From NCBI GenBank assembly GCA_019420525.1, contig JAHZHA010000027.1, positions 1 through 64,000 of the forward strand: a stretch of DNA of 64,000 bases, in the 5' to 3' direction. Positions 26,729 through 35,760 of the stretch are shown piece after piece. This DNA is from Bacillota bacterium (GTDB lineage Bacteria; Bacillota; Clostridia; Peptostreptococcales; Anaerovoracaceae). A program made the translations under genes and the position numbers. The notes under the pieces are model-generated. The model ran no database searches. It was given only the letters and a program-made list of their open reading frames with translations, and had not been told where the DNA came from. Each line of letters starts with the position of its first letter. Positions within the stretch are counted from its first letter, which is position 1.

Positions 26729-28516
26729 TCATGCGTTGGCCAGATTATACTGACCCGCGAATAAAATGAGCCCTTCTCTATTATCACGGATGACGAAATA
26801 AAACGGCTCATCCGCAATAAATTCTCTGACCAGCGGCTGGCGCTCCGGCGGTAATGAAGAGCTTCCGTCCATGGCCGCTGTCGCCGCTGCGGCTTCTGTG
26901 CCTTCTTCGTCAACAGCGATGTACGTCTTCTGTATCACAGTATCCATAAAATATTTTCTTTCCGGCAACAGAGATGGATCCAAGATACCGGAAAAATCAG
27001 CGCGGTCGCTGTCATAAGCCGTTTTAACTCCCATAGACTTCAGTGCCGCATCCAACTCTGCTGTACATTCCACTCTGAACTTCGGCATGGAAATGCTGAC
27101 CTTTGAAGTTTCGAACTCCGCTTGATCGAGAATATTCTCAACATCAGACAGACTGTCCTCCGCTTTGATCAAATACATGCTGAAATCCGCGTCCGGGCAG
27201 TTCTTTCGTCCGCCCTCCGAATCTTCTATCCCGTAATTTCTGTAGTCAAGCCGGACAGCCTCCACTCCCGGCGTACTGTAGTAACCGAAGAAATCTGTCT
27301 GATTCATGAAATCAGTCTCTACCTGACTTCCGTCGGCATTCTTAAAAACCCCTTGTTCTGTATTCTTTTCAGAAAACTCTTTTTCCCAGGCAGCCCTGAA
27401 ATAGACTGCGTTAACGAAAGCTGTAACGAAATTCCGGTTATCTTCACTGAGAATCTCCGGTATCTTTCCTTCCGTCTTTTCGTCCACCCAGGCATTCACT
27501 TCTTCAACAGAATTTGAATCTGTCACATCTTTCACCTCGGCACGGTACTTCTGTGTTATCTCATCTCTGTAGTCCGGAAGAAATTCTCCCTTACCTCCGA
27601 ACCAGCTCTGATTTAACCATGCGGAATTAGCCGTTCTCAGTTCTATCACGCCTAAATAGCTGTCATATCTTTCCATGAGGTGCTGTATCTCATCTCCGAA
27701 CTGACCGATATCTTCGATCTGAAGCGCATCCAGCAGTTCCCTCTGCGTCGCTCCTTGAGCACCTGCAGTCATCATCGCTAATGCTGCACGGGCCGAATAC
27801 GGAGATACAGACCAGTTTTTTCCTTCCGCACCATTCTTCACAGTTTCTGTAAATCTGTCGGAAAAAGTCCTGTTTTCCGAAAGTGTCACGGCGCTGAGAT
27901 TCAATTTCTCCACATTTTCGATCCAGCGAGATGCATCCGCTGCGCTCACAGAATCCATCGGCCGAAAGTCGTAATTGCTGCTACTGATCTCGTTCTGTTC
28001 TGTACTCTGCCCGGCGGATTCTTCCGGAATAATTCCGTACATGCAGCAGGCCGTCACACCGTCCCTGGCCCATTCTGCAATCTCAGCTGTATCGGGAAGT
28101 CCTGTTCCACATCCCACCGGCAGACTCGTATATCTGTAATCGAGATATCTGCTCAGAATCACAGCGGCTTCCTGCCGGTTCAGCCTGTCGTCCGGTCTGA
28201 ATCTGCCATCACCTCCGCCGTTGATCAGCCATTTTGCATATGCCCAGCTTACGGCCTCCTCTTCGTTTTTCACATCAGAGAAAGGACTACAAACCTGTAT
28301 GTACTGCTGCAGTTCTTCTCCCGATGACTCTGCCAGCATCGAAATAAATTTCCCCCGAGTAATCACTTGCATTTCCGAAGCGGCAGAATCTGCCCCGCTG
28401 CCGGCATTCTCCGCCGGCCATATTCCGTTTCCCCCTGAAGAACCTCCGAAAGCCGACGCCGGCAGAGCGAGACAAAAGACCAGCGCAAGGCTCAGAATCT
28501 TCGTTTTCTTTCGCAT
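26729..28516 (-). CDS. Secreted serpin with N-terminal SLH domains
   Basis: A 595-residue exported protein. A signal peptide (to about residue 23, LPASAFG) is followed by about two SLH-type repeats at roughly 50-190 (AYAKWLINGGGDGRFRPDDRL, NRQEAAVILSRYLDY). From about 215 to the end is a serpin domain: NWSVSPYSARAALAMMTAGA, FVNAVYFRAAWEKEF, then the hinge EEGTEAAAATAAMDGSSS and the closing PFYFVIRDN. The Ala-rich hinge is that of an inhibitory serpin; counting from it puts a Ser near P1, though this is uncertain. It is probably held on the cell surface to trap a serine protease from host or competitors. A terminator-riboswitch block lies downstream. Confidence 0.9.
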   Translation of the reverse strand: MRKKTKILSLALVFCLALPASAFGGSSGGNGIWPAENAGSGADSAASEMQVITRGKFISMLAESSGEELQQYIQVCSPFSDVKNEEEAVSWAYAKWLINGGGDGRFRPDDRLNRQEAAVILSRYLDYRYTSLPVGCGTGLPDTAEIAEWARDGVTACCMYGIIPEESAGQSTEQNEISSSNYDFRPMDSVSAADASRWIENVEKLNLSAVTLSENRTFSDRFTETVKNGAEGKNWSVSPYSARAALAMMTAGAQGATQRELLDALQIEDIGQFGDEIQHLMERYDSYLGVIELRTANSAWLNQSWFGGKGEFLPDYRDEITQKYRAEVKDVTDSNSVEEVNAWVDEKTEGKIPEILSEDNRNFVTAFVNAVYFRAAWEKEFSEKNTEQGVFKNADGSQVETDFMNQTDFFGYYSTPGVEAVRLDYRNYGIEDSEGGRKNCPDADFSMYLIKAEDSLSDVENILDQAEFETSKVSISMPKFRVECTAELDAALKSMGVKTAYDSDRADFSGILDPSLLPERKYFMDTVIQKTYIAVDEEGTEAAAATAAMDGSSSLPPERQPLVREFIADEPFYFVIRDNREGLILFAGQYNLANA

Positions 28517-28833
28517 ATGATCTCTCCTTTCGTTCTGAACTCTTCCCCTGCGGTTTTCCCCCTTTCATTATCCCTGTCCGTCGTATCGATTCTCATAAAA
28601 AGACATCTGACGGAAATAAGCCGTTCAGATCTCTTTCCTTGTTTCACATGCAAATATCCGGTCATTGCACCCCCTCTCTTCCGGATCACATATATAAAAC
28701 ATATCGAAAACGAGGTTTGTGACAAAAAATTTTAAATTTTTATAATTTTTCCTCCGTTCCAGGAAATCTCGGACTGAAACAGCAGGCATCTGCGCCGCGT
28801 TTCCGTTTTCCGGCGGCTTTTTCCCGGAAGTAC

Positions 28834-28872
28834 AAAAAAACGCCGCGCGGACAGTGCCGGCGCGGCGCTTTC
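28834..28872 (-). terminator. Terminator at the end of the Etf operon
   Basis: CGCCGCGC (28841-28848) pairs with GCGCGGCG (28860-28867). On the minus strand the stem is followed by seven T's, 60 bases after the gamma-carbonic-anhydrase-like gene. The rest of 28517-28928 shows no gene and includes the AT-rich upstream region of the serpin. Confidence 0.85.
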
Positions 28873-28928
28873 TTTCCGGAGGACTGCAGACTTGCCGTTC
28901 TCCGATAAGCTTTTCAAATCGTTGTGGA

Positions 28929-29459
28929 CTATCTTCTTCCTTTCTGAACTTCGGTGATGATATCATCCATCGGCGTATCCCAAAGACCCTCTCTGTGTTT
29001 GATGGCGGTGGCCAGATAGAGATCCGCATTAAAAGAAATGGATTTTAATTCCTCCGGTGTCAGTTCGCGCTTTACCTTTGCAGGGCTTCCCATGATGAGA
29101 GAGTTCGGCGGAAATTTTTTGCCCTTCGTGATCAGGGAACCGGCCGCGATCAGACAGTTTTCTCCGATCTCCGCACCATCCATGACGATGGAACCCATTC
29201 CTACCAGCACATTGTCACCGATCTTCGCTCCGTGGACGATAACACCGTGCCCCAGGCTGACTCTCTTTCCGATGACGACAGGCTGCTCGCCGTGAATCAG
29301 ACAGCCGTCCTGCACGTTGCTCTCTTCACCGATTACCACTTTGACCACGTCGCCGCGGATCACCGAATTATATAAAACAGCCACATGATCTGCGATTTCC
29401 ACATCGCCTCTGATGACTGCACCTTCTGCGATAAAAGCTTTCTCACTTATCTTAGCCAT
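28929..29459 (-). CDS. Gamma-carbonic-anhydrase-like hexapeptide-repeat protein
   Basis: A 176-residue left-handed beta-helix protein of the CaiE/YrdA type. Hexapeptide repeats run from AVIRGDVEIADHVAVLYNSV to about residue 125, with LGHGVIVHGAKIGDNVLVGMG carrying candidate metal histidines. A helical tail follows. It is the last gene of the acyl-CoA dehydrogenase/Etf operon, 23 bases after etfA. CaiE-like proteins accompany acyl-CoA metabolism in several bacteria. Carbonic anhydrase activity is not certain. Confidence 0.85.
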   Translation of the reverse strand: MAKISEKAFIAEGAVIRGDVEIADHVAVLYNSVIRGDVVKVVIGEESNVQDGCLIHGEQPVVIGKRVSLGHGVIVHGAKIGDNVLVGMGSIVMDGAEIGENCLIAAGSLITKGKKFPPNSLIMGSPAKVKRELTPEELKSISFNADLYLATAIKHREGLWDTPMDDIITEVQKGRR

Positions 29460-29482
29460 GATACATTCACTCCTCTTCTCCG

Positions 29483-30673
29483 TTATTCCACACCGTCCAG
29501 CGCATTGAGTATCGCCGGAATCACCTTATGCAGATCGCCTACGATTCCGTAGTCGGCCACTTCGAAAATCGGTGCGTTTTCGTTTTTGTTGATGGCGATG
29601 ATGCACTTTGATTCCTGCATGCCGGCAAGATGCTGAATCGCCCCCGAAATACCGCAGGCGATATAGATATTCGGGCGCACGGTCGTGCCCGTCTGTCCCA
29701 CCTGATGATTGGCAGGAATCCATCCGGCATCGACGGCCGCACGGCTGGAACCCACAACACCGCCCAGCCGGTCTGCCAATTTGCGCACCAGTTCGAATCC
29801 TTCCGGACCTCCGAGACCCAGACCTCCGGAGACGATGACATCAGCGTCGGTGAGCGATACGTGTTCTCTCACCGACTTCACCATCCGGATGACGCGTTCT
29901 CTGAGTTCGCCGTCTTCGAAAGACGTGCCGAGAGATACCAGCTCCGGCTGATTGTCCCGGTCATAGGCTGCCTTTTCCATAATGCCCGGACGCACAGTCG
30001 CCATCTGAGGCCGGTGATTTTCGCATATGATAGTGGCCATGAGATTTCCGCCGAAAGCAGGACGGGTCTGCATCAGCTTTCCGTCTTCCTGATTGATGTC
30101 CAGCTTCGTGCAGTCTGCCGTCAGCCCCGTACCGCACTTAACCGCTACAGACGGTCCCAGATCTCTTCCGATGTGTGTCGCACCGAGAAGGAAAATCTCA
30201 GGCTTGTACCGGCGGATCGCCTCGTAGATCACTTTCGTATAGGCGTCCGTCGTATAAGTTTTCAGCTCGGGCGCATCTGCCGCATAAATGATGTCTGCGC
30301 CGTAGCAACCCAGCTCGTAGACCATACGGTCGATATTCTCACCGCAGATGATGACACCGAGCCGGCAGCCGATCTCGTCCGCCAGCCGTCTTCCTTCGCC
30401 CAGAAGCTCGATTACAACTGGCATCAGAGAGTTTTCTCTCTGTTCGGCAAATACCCATACATCGTGATATTCGGAGATATCGACGCCGCTTCCGGCGCCG
30501 CTGTCCACTTTTTCGAGAGCTCCGAAACGGCAGACCTCGAGGCATGCGCCGCATTCCGTGCAGGAAGGTCCGATTTCCGGAAGCTTTTCCGACATTGTAA
30601 TAGCGTCAAAAGGACAACTTCCGGCGCACAGAGAACAACCCCTGCATTTTTCTTTGATTACTCTGATTGACAT
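29483..30673 (-). CDS. etfA: Electron transfer flavoprotein alpha subunit with N-terminal 2[4Fe-4S] ferredoxin
   Basis: A 396-residue protein. Residues 1-60 form a ferredoxin domain with [12 protein letters not shown] and [11 protein letters not shown]. The EtfA part has a core Rossmann domain and the FAD-binding C-terminus with [39 protein letters not shown] and [14 protein letters not shown] ferredoxin extension on EtfA is found in CarE of Acetobacterium woodii, part of the electron-bifurcating caffeoyl-CoA reductase. Gene order (dehydrogenase, EtfB, EtfA) is also the same. It probably works with the neighbouring dehydrogenase to couple enoyl-CoA reduction by NADH to ferredoxin reduction. 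Confidence 0.93.
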   Translation of the reverse strand: MSIRVIKEKCRGCSLCAGSCPFDAITMSEKLPEIGPSCTECGACLEVCRFGALEKVDSGAGSGVDISEYHDVWVFAEQRENSLMPVVIELLGEGRRLADEIGCRLGVIICGENIDRMVYELGCYGADIIYAADAPELKTYTTDAYTKVIYEAIRRYKPEIFLLGATHIGRDLGPSVAVKCGTGLTADCTKLDINQEDGKLMQTRPAFGGNLMATIICENHRPQMATVRPGIMEKAAYDRDNQPELVSLGTSFEDGELRERVIRMVKSVREHVSLTDADVIVSGGLGLGGPEGFELVRKLADRLGGVVGSSRAAVDAGWIPANHQVGQTGTTVRPNIYIACGISGAIQHLAGMQESKCIIAINKNENAPIFEVADYGIVGDLHKVIPAILNALDGVE

Positions 30674-30691
30674 AACAGTTATCCTTTCTCT

Positions 30692-31480
30692 CTACAAGAT
30701 GTGCTTTTCCATGAGTCTGGACACCAGTGTCTGTGCCATTTCGTTCACCGTACCGGAGAGCATCTCGCCCTTTCCCTTCGGAGGCGGCGTAAAGCTCCGG
30801 AATACCTTTGTCGGGCTGGCATGATGGCCGCAGTCTTCCGGACGGATGCCAAGATCGTTTTCGTCCCATACGGTAATTTCCTTTTCGTAAGCCCGTTCGA
30901 TTCCGATGATCGTCATGTATCTCGGACGGTTCAGCTCTTTCACGGCTGTCAGCAGGCAGGGACGCTGAATCTCCAGCACCTCATAGCCGTCCTCCAGCTG
31001 ACGTTCGAGGATCACGGTATTCTTCCGTATCTCCCGGATATTCTGCACATAGGTGGCTGCAGGAAGGCCGAGACGCTGGGCCAGCTGCGGTCCTACCTGG
31101 GCGGTGTCCCCGTCGATGGCTTGTCTTCCAGCAAATATGAAGTCGAAATCGCCGATCTTGCGGATGCCCCATGCCAGCGTCGTGCTGGTGGAACAGGTAT
31201 CGGCCCCGCCAAAGGCGCGGCTGCTGAGCAGGTAGGCTTTGTCGGCGCCCATTGCGAGACACTCTCTCAGCGCGTAAGACGCCTGCTGCGGTCCCATGGT
31301 GATCACGTCAACCTCTGTGTCCGGATTCTCATCCTTCAGCTGCAGAGCCGCTTCCAGAGCGTTGGCGTCATCTGGATTGAGAATGCTGGGCACGCCGTCA
31401 CGCATCAAAGTTCCCCTGACGGGATCGATCCGGATCTCCGTCGTATCGGGTACCTGTTTTATACATACGATGATTTTCAC
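30692..31480 (-). CDS. etfB: Electron transfer flavoprotein beta subunit
   Basis: A 262-residue EtfB. It begins MKIIVCIKQVPDTTEIRIDP and contains LNPDDANALEAALQLKD, ALAMGADKAYLLS-like text (CLAMGADKAYLLS) and DFIFAGRQAIDGDTAQVGP. It forms the heterodimer with EtfA and would carry the bifurcating FAD and NADH site in enzymes of this type. It lies 13 bases after the acyl-CoA dehydrogenase gene. Confidence 0.94.
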   Translation of the reverse strand: MKIIVCIKQVPDTTEIRIDPVRGTLMRDGVPSILNPDDANALEAALQLKDENPDTEVDVITMGPQQASYALRECLAMGADKAYLLSSRAFGGADTCSTSTTLAWGIRKIGDFDFIFAGRQAIDGDTAQVGPQLAQRLGLPAATYVQNIREIRKNTVILERQLEDGYEVLEIQRPCLLTAVKELNRPRYMTIIGIERAYEKEITVWDENDLGIRPEDCGHHASPTKVFRSFTPPPKGKGEMLSGTVNEMAQTLVSRLMEKHIL

Positions 31481-31493
31481 CTCTGCAACCTCC

Positions 31494-32636
31494 TTACTTT
31501 CCGATCATCTGTTCTGCGATGACCATCTGCTGAATCTGGCTCGTGCCCTCGTAAATGGTAAATACCCGGCAGTCTCTGTAAAGGCGTTCGATCTTGAAGC
31601 CCCTGACAAAGCCGTAACCGCCGTGAATCTGCAGAGCCTTCCCCGCCACTTCGTTGCAGATCTCAGATGCATAATATTTGGCCATCGAGCTGGCCAGAGT
31701 GCTGTTGCCGCCGTGGTCCCTGGTGACTGCCGCGTCGTATACTAGTTCTCTGGCAGCCTTCACCTTCGTAGCCATATCGGCGATCATAAAAGCGATCCCC
31801 TGGTGCTCGTAGAGATATTTTCCGAACTGTTTCCGTTCTTTAGCGTATTTTACAGCTTCTTCCAGGCATGCCTGAGCCACGCCAACCGACTGGGCCGCCA
31901 CTCCCAGACGACCCACGTCGAGACAGCGCATTGCGTCGGCGAAGCCTTCGCCCACACGACCGAGGATGTCGTCCTTGTGGACCCGGACATCTTCAAAAAT
32001 GATATCGCTGGTGGCGCATCCCACCAGGCCCAGCTTCTGCTCTTCCTTTCCCAGGCTTATGCCCGGCAGCTTCATGTCCACGATGAAAGCAGTAATGCTT
32101 CGCTTGCCGGACTCACGAAATCCCGTGTTGGTGTAGACCACAGAATAATCGGCAAAAGGCGCCATGGTGATAAACGTCTTTCTGCCGTTGAGGATGTAGT
32201 AATCGCCGTCAGGCACTGCCGTAGTCCGCATATCTCCCGCATCCGATCCGCCGCCGGGCTCGGTCAGCGCGAAAGGAATGACGATGTCTCCTTCCACCAT
32301 GGGACGCAGATATTTCTGTTTCTGCTCTTCCGTGCCTGCGATCATAATCGGCATGCCGCCGAGAGAATTGGGCGTATTTACATACAGGCTGCCCACCGCG
32401 CTGACTCTGGCAATTTCTTCGACAGTGATCGCATACGCCAGATGATCCGATCCCTGACCGCCGTATTTTTCCGGAACTTTAATGCCGTAAAAGCCCGCTT
32501 TCGCCATCTTCTTCTGAATTTCCCTGGGAAAAATACCGGTATCTTCCACCTCATCCAGAATCTCAGCTGTCAGTTCAGTTTCCGCAAAGTCGCGCGCCAA
32601 CTTGCGGACCAGCTGATATTTTTCCGCCAACTGCAT
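31494..32636 (-). CDS. Acyl-CoA dehydrogenase (probable bifurcating enoyl-CoA reductase)
   Basis: A 380-residue enzyme starting at 32636 with GGAGG six bases before it. It shows FALTEPGGGSDAGDMRTTA with the flavin-binding region, LGLVGCATSDIIFEDVRV, and the C-terminal YGFVRGFKIERLYRDCRVFTIYEGTSQIQ (described in part), where the Glu of YEGTS is the usual catalytic base. In operon with EtfB and ferredoxin-EtfA it matches the CarC/Bcd/AcrC arrangement. It probably reduces an enoyl-CoA. The substrate is unknown; a hydroxycinnamoyl-CoA or short-chain enoyl-CoA is possible. Confidence 0.92.
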   Translation of the reverse strand: MQLAEKYQLVRKLARDFAETELTAEILDEVEDTGIFPREIQKKMAKAGFYGIKVPEKYGGQGSDHLAYAITVEEIARVSAVGSLYVNTPNSLGGMPIMIAGTEEQKQKYLRPMVEGDIVIPFALTEPGGGSDAGDMRTTAVPDGDYYILNGRKTFITMAPFADYSVVYTNTGFRESGKRSITAFIVDMKLPGISLGKEEQKLGLVGCATSDIIFEDVRVHKDDILGRVGEGFADAMRCLDVGRLGVAAQSVGVAQACLEEAVKYAKERKQFGKYLYEHQGIAFMIADMATKVKAARELVYDAAVTRDHGGNSTLASSMAKYYASEICNEVAGKALQIHGGYGFVRGFKIERLYRDCRVFTIYEGTSQIQQMVIAEQMIGK

Positions 32637-32771
32637 CGAAAACCTCCACATCTATTTCATCTTCAATAAAGTCTGTATGATTGAGCCTTTCAAATCTCAT
32701 CGTATAAAATTATACAATACTTTTACAACATCTTGTAAAAGAAAATTTACTATAAGATCAAATAATATAAG

Positions 32772-32874
32772 AAAAACCGGACGCACTGCTAAAATGTTTT
32801 TATATTTCACAATGTTTCTCTGTTTCACTGCTCAGTATAAAAAACATTTCAGCCCCAGTGTCCGGCTTTTTCTG
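32772..32874 (-). terminator. Long imperfect stem-loop between the MaoC-like and dehydrogenase genes
   Basis: AAAAACCGGACGCACTG (from 32773) pairs with CAGTGTCCGGCTTTTT (to about 32872), with one bulge on each arm. Inside, AAAATGTTTTTATA and TATAAAAAACATTT also pair. The structure ends in five T's on the minus strand, so it may act as a terminator or attenuator between the two genes. Confidence 0.55.
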
Positions 32875-32912
32875 TCCTTATTTAAATGCATTTCACTGCA
32901 TTTTTTATCTTT

Positions 32913-33491
32913 TTATTTCTTTTTACGTTTTTTAATAAAGCTGTCTATGTTCTCTCCGCGAGATTTAATCATATCGATCAGTTCGTTTTCGGTCATATTG
33001 TCAATATCAGCATTCACATCTCCAGCCGACTTCAGATGTTCTTTTATGGCATCAAAATCCAGAGCGGCTTTACATTTCAACACAATATGATTATGTGTCG
33101 TCAGCACGTGCTCGCCTTTCTGATTATAACCGTATACATTTACGAGTATAAATCCGTTATGAACATTATGCGCCTCTTTTTCTTCTACCACGGCTTTTCC
33201 GTGCAGACGATCTCCTGCAAAGACAGGCAGGAACCAGTCCATCGTGCACTGCGTTCCGGCCAGGAATTCTTCACCCGGAACACGGTATTCCAGCCAGCGG
33301 CACCAGAGCTTCATTCCGGAATAAGTTCCCGGAGCGATAATCTGCCCGAATCTGCTCTTTGCTCCGTACTCAAAATCCGTGTGAATCGGGGCGATGTCAT
33401 ACTTGTTGGCATACTCCAGCATTTCTTCCTGAGTAACCTCAACTTCAGCCAGTTCCCATTACATTCCTAATTCCCAGTCTTCAAAATACAT
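32913..33491 (-). pseudogene. MaoC-like hydratase gene with in-frame ochre codon
   Basis: The frame beginning at 33491 has an ideal AGGAGG seven bases upstream and reads MYFEDWELGM, then TAA at 33461-33459, then WELAEVEVTQEEMLEY onward without interruption. The downstream part has the MaoC/hotdog hydratase features YDIAPIHTD, IIAPGTYSGMKLW and MDWFLPVFAGDRL. Without the TAA the protein would be 192 residues. Restart at the internal ATG (33422) is possible but would lose the first beta strand and has a poorly spaced Shine-Dalgarno. It is first in the acyl-CoA dehydrogenase/Etf direction, so it probably hydrated an enoyl-CoA. A sequence error cannot be excluded. Confidence 0.75.
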
Positions 33492-33614
33492 CCATGAACC
33501 TCCTTCAGTATTCTTTGAGCTATAAGTTTTAATACCGGATGAAAAACCTTTTTTTGCCATCAGTACAACAATCTCTGTACAAATTTAAATTTTGACCGGA
33601 TATCTCTGTTATTT

Positions 33615-33654
33615 ATTATACACCATATACAAATATAAGTCTAATTATAAGTCT
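33615..33654 (-). promoter_or_regulatory. Promoter region of the MaoC-dehydrogenase-Etf unit
   Basis: TATAAT (33620-33615) on the minus strand lies 17 bases from TAGACT (33643-33638). The -35 is inside a perfect direct repeat, AGACTTATA, with copies at 33642-33634 and 33654-33646, a 12-base period. This looks like a regulator site. The rest of the 33492-33868 gap is AT-rich and without a gene. Confidence 0.45.
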
Positions 33655-33802
33655 GACAAAAATAATTATATCATGAAATCATCGCCGACCGTTTTTGCCG
33701 GACTGTTCTTTCTGCTGAAAATCCGCAGATAATTTTCTGTTGACTTTTCACGGATATCTTTCTTCTTCGGAAAGAAAAATGTACAGATTGGAAAAATAAA
33801 TA

Positions 33803-33831
33803 TTGACATCATAAAAAACGCATGCTAAAAT
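33803..33831 (+). promoter_or_regulatory. tRNA-Thr promoter
   Basis: TTGACA (33803-33808) and TAAAAT (33826-33831), preceded by TGC, are 17 bases apart. The tRNA starts 38 bases after the -10. Confidence 0.75.
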
Positions 33832-33868
33832 TTTTACGTTGTCTGCGAGAGATATATTTTTACAATAT

Positions 33869-33944
33869 GCTTCCGTGGCTCAGTTGGTAGAGCAGCTCAT
33901 TCGTAATGAGCAGGTCATCGGTTCGAGTCCGATCGGGAGCTCCA
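33869..33944 (+). tRNA. tRNA-Thr (anticodon CGT)
   Basis: A 76-base cloverleaf with CCA encoded. The acceptor GCTTCCG pairs with CGGGAGC. The D arm has GGCTCAGTTGGTAGAGC. The anticodon stem is GCTCA/TGAGC with loop TTCGTAA, and the T arm GGTTCGAGTCC is present. It stands alone with its own promoter and terminator. Confidence 0.95.
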
Positions 33945-33952
33945 CAGACGAT

Positions 33953-33999
33953 AAAACCCATGTCAGTATTGATTTTTCAGTACCAGCATGGGTTTTTCT
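33953..33999 (+). terminator. Terminator after tRNA-Thr
   Basis: AAAACCCATG and CATGGGTTTTT enclose a loop of about 24 bases and are followed by a T-rich tract. Confidence 0.75.
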
Positions 34000-34110
34000 T
34001 TTTCATTAAGATTCTTGTTTAATGCAGCAGAGTGCTTTGCTGCGGGATAACTTCAGGGTCTTTTTTCAGATACGGTATGTGACCGTACGTCAGGTCTGCT
34101 GCGGACAACA

Positions 34111-34941
34111 TTAATTTTCAGGCTTCAGCGGCCCGTAGAAATAAGAGGCAGTTGCTCCACCATCAATGAGGAAGTCTGTTCCGGTAATGAAGGCACCTCT
34201 GCCGCTCATCAGCAGTTCCGCTACATTGGCCACCTCATCGGCTGTACCGGGACGCCCGGCCGGACACTTGACAAACATATTCTTGTAGAAGTCTCCTCTG
34301 GGTCCGTTAAACTCGTCGATAGCCAAAGGCGTCACAATGATCCCCGGAGAAATAGAATTGATCCGAGCTCCCTTTACACCCCATTTGACAGACTCCGCCA
34401 TTACACGCTTTTCATTACAGCGTTTTGCAAGCTGATAAGCGTGCAGCGTATCCCGGATATTCTCCGGCTGAAGCAGAGGCAATTTCAGAAGTTCTTCGGC
34501 GGGTATACAGGCCAGCTGTTCATCTTCCTCCGGAGTCAGCTGCTTCATACGATGGCCGGACTGACTGGAAATGGTCACACCTGCGCCGCCGTGGGCGATT
34601 ACCTGCCCCACCTCCTCCAGCAGAACAGCAGTTCCATACAGATCCACCTTCAAAATCTCTCCGATAGAGGCCTGACTCGGAGAAACACCGGCAGCGTTCA
34701 CCAGCATGGTAATATCGCCGTATTTCTGCGCCTCGGCGATAATGTTCCGAACAGATTCCCGGCTGGAGAGGTCCATCTTCACCGGCACCACGTCAAAGCC
34801 GGCATTGTACATCGTTCTGGCGGCAGCCTGAGCGTGCTCTGGCTCTTTGTCTCCAATCACAATCTTCATTCCATACCCCATCCGGCGAGCAATGGCCATA
34901 CCGATCCGGCCTGCGCCAGTCAATATCATTACATTTTTCAT
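34111..34941 (-). CDS. Short-chain dehydrogenase/reductase
   Basis: A 276-residue SDR starting at 34941, after GGAGGAGCTTGCT. The nucleotide motif is TGAGRIGMAIARRMG, NAAGVSP is the NAG-type motif, ISSQSGH carries the catalytic Ser and YQLAK the Tyr-Lys pair. The C-terminal ISPGIIVTPLA, TGTDFLIDGG is typical. A 40-residue insertion between the Ser and Tyr (through EEDEQLACIPAEELLKL) resembles SDRs of gut anaerobes that act on sterols or bile acids, but the substrate cannot be told. It follows a flavodoxin gene in the same direction. Confidence 0.87.
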   Translation of the reverse strand: MKNVMILTGAGRIGMAIARRMGYGMKIVIGDKEPEHAQAAARTMYNAGFDVVPVKMDLSSRESVRNIIAEAQKYGDITMLVNAAGVSPSQASIGEILKVDLYGTAVLLEEVGQVIAHGGAGVTISSQSGHRMKQLTPEEDEQLACIPAEELLKLPLLQPENIRDTLHAYQLAKRCNEKRVMAESVKWGVKGARINSISPGIIVTPLAIDEFNGPRGDFYKNMFVKCPAGRPGTADEVANVAELLMSGRGAFITGTDFLIDGGATASYFYGPLKPEN

Positions 34942-34968
34942 AGCAAGCTCCTCCATCTCCCAAATTAT

Positions 34969-35475
34969 TTATTTTTTCAGCCAGCGAAGGACAGCATCTT
35001 TACTGCGGTCTACATCAGATCCGCAAATTGCCAGACCTGTCTTAACGTCAGCATCCTTGCAAACGCCGGCGATATTCCGCTCCGTCCCGCTCAGGCCGCT
35101 GCCCTCATGGGTACAAAATGGATGAATAGTTTTTCCGGTCCAGTCAAAGGCTTCCAGAAAAGTATAGACTGCCATAGGCATATCTCCCCAATAGTTGGGA
35201 TATCCCAGGTAAATTTCATCATAATCGTCCAGATTCTCCGGGAGCTCTTCAAGCTCCGGACGGGCATTTGCCCGTTTGTCGGCCATTGCCCGATCGATGC
35301 AGCTCTTATAATTTGCAGAATAGGGTTCTTTCTGCCGGATTTTGAATAGCTGCGCTCCCGTCGCATCTCCGATCATTCGCGCAACCTTTTCTGTATTGCC
35401 CACCTCAACAAATCGGTACTGACCGCCGAAATAGTTTTCATCAGCCCGCGAATAAAATACAACAAGTTTTGCCAT
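34969..35475 (-). CDS. Flavodoxin
   Basis: A 168-residue flavodoxin-fold protein. The FMN-binding start is KLVVFYSRADENYFGGQYRFVEVGNTEKVA (part), later YDEIYLGYPNYWGDMPMAVYTFLE and PFCTHEGSGLSGTE. This is the flavodoxin_4 type common in Clostridia next to oxidoreductases. AAGGAG precedes the start. The SDR gene follows after 27 bases, so they may act together. Confidence 0.9.
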   Translation of the reverse strand: MAKLVVFYSRADENYFGGQYRFVEVGNTEKVARMIGDATGAQLFKIRQKEPYSANYKSCIDRAMADKRANARPELEELPENLDDYDEIYLGYPNYWGDMPMAVYTFLEAFDWTGKTIHPFCTHEGSGLSGTERNIAGVCKDADVKTGLAICGSDVDRSKDAVLRWLKK

Positions 35476-35692
35476 TTTGCGTTCTCCTTATTTTTCAAGT
35501 TTCCTGCCGCCTTCGCCGATAATTTGCGGATAGGCCGGTACTGACAGACATCTCCTTTATCCCGGACGCCGGCTCCACTGGCGGCACCGGCTTCTTTTCC
35601 GGCAGATTCACTTTTCCTGCCTTGCACCCCGCCTCCACTTTTATTGTAAGAATCCCCATGGGTTACATCAATTTAAGTTTCAGCCGCATTTA

Positions 35693-35707
35693 ATAAGTTT
35701 AACTTAT
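35693..35707. promoter_or_regulatory. Perfect palindrome upstream of the flavodoxin-SDR unit
   Basis: ATAAGTTTAACTTAT is a perfect 7-1-7 palindrome in the gap between the LysR remnant and the flavodoxin gene. It may be an operator, but no adjoining promoter is clear. Confidence 0.35.
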
Positions 35708-35710
35708 ACG

Positions 35711-35743
35711 AAAAAAGCTGTTCCCGAAAAGCGGGAGCAGCCG
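35711..35743 (-). terminator. Terminator after the LysR remnant
   Basis: On the minus strand GCTGCTCCCGC and its near-complement CGGGAACAGC enclose TTTT and are followed by six T's. It lies 18 bases beyond the LysR remnant stop. Confidence 0.8.
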
Positions 35744-35760
35744 TAAAGAAGACCGGAGAA

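Noticed and set aside
29630..30670. 346-codon plus-strand open frame
   Set aside because: It is antisense to etfA over its whole length. EtfA has clear domains on the other strand.
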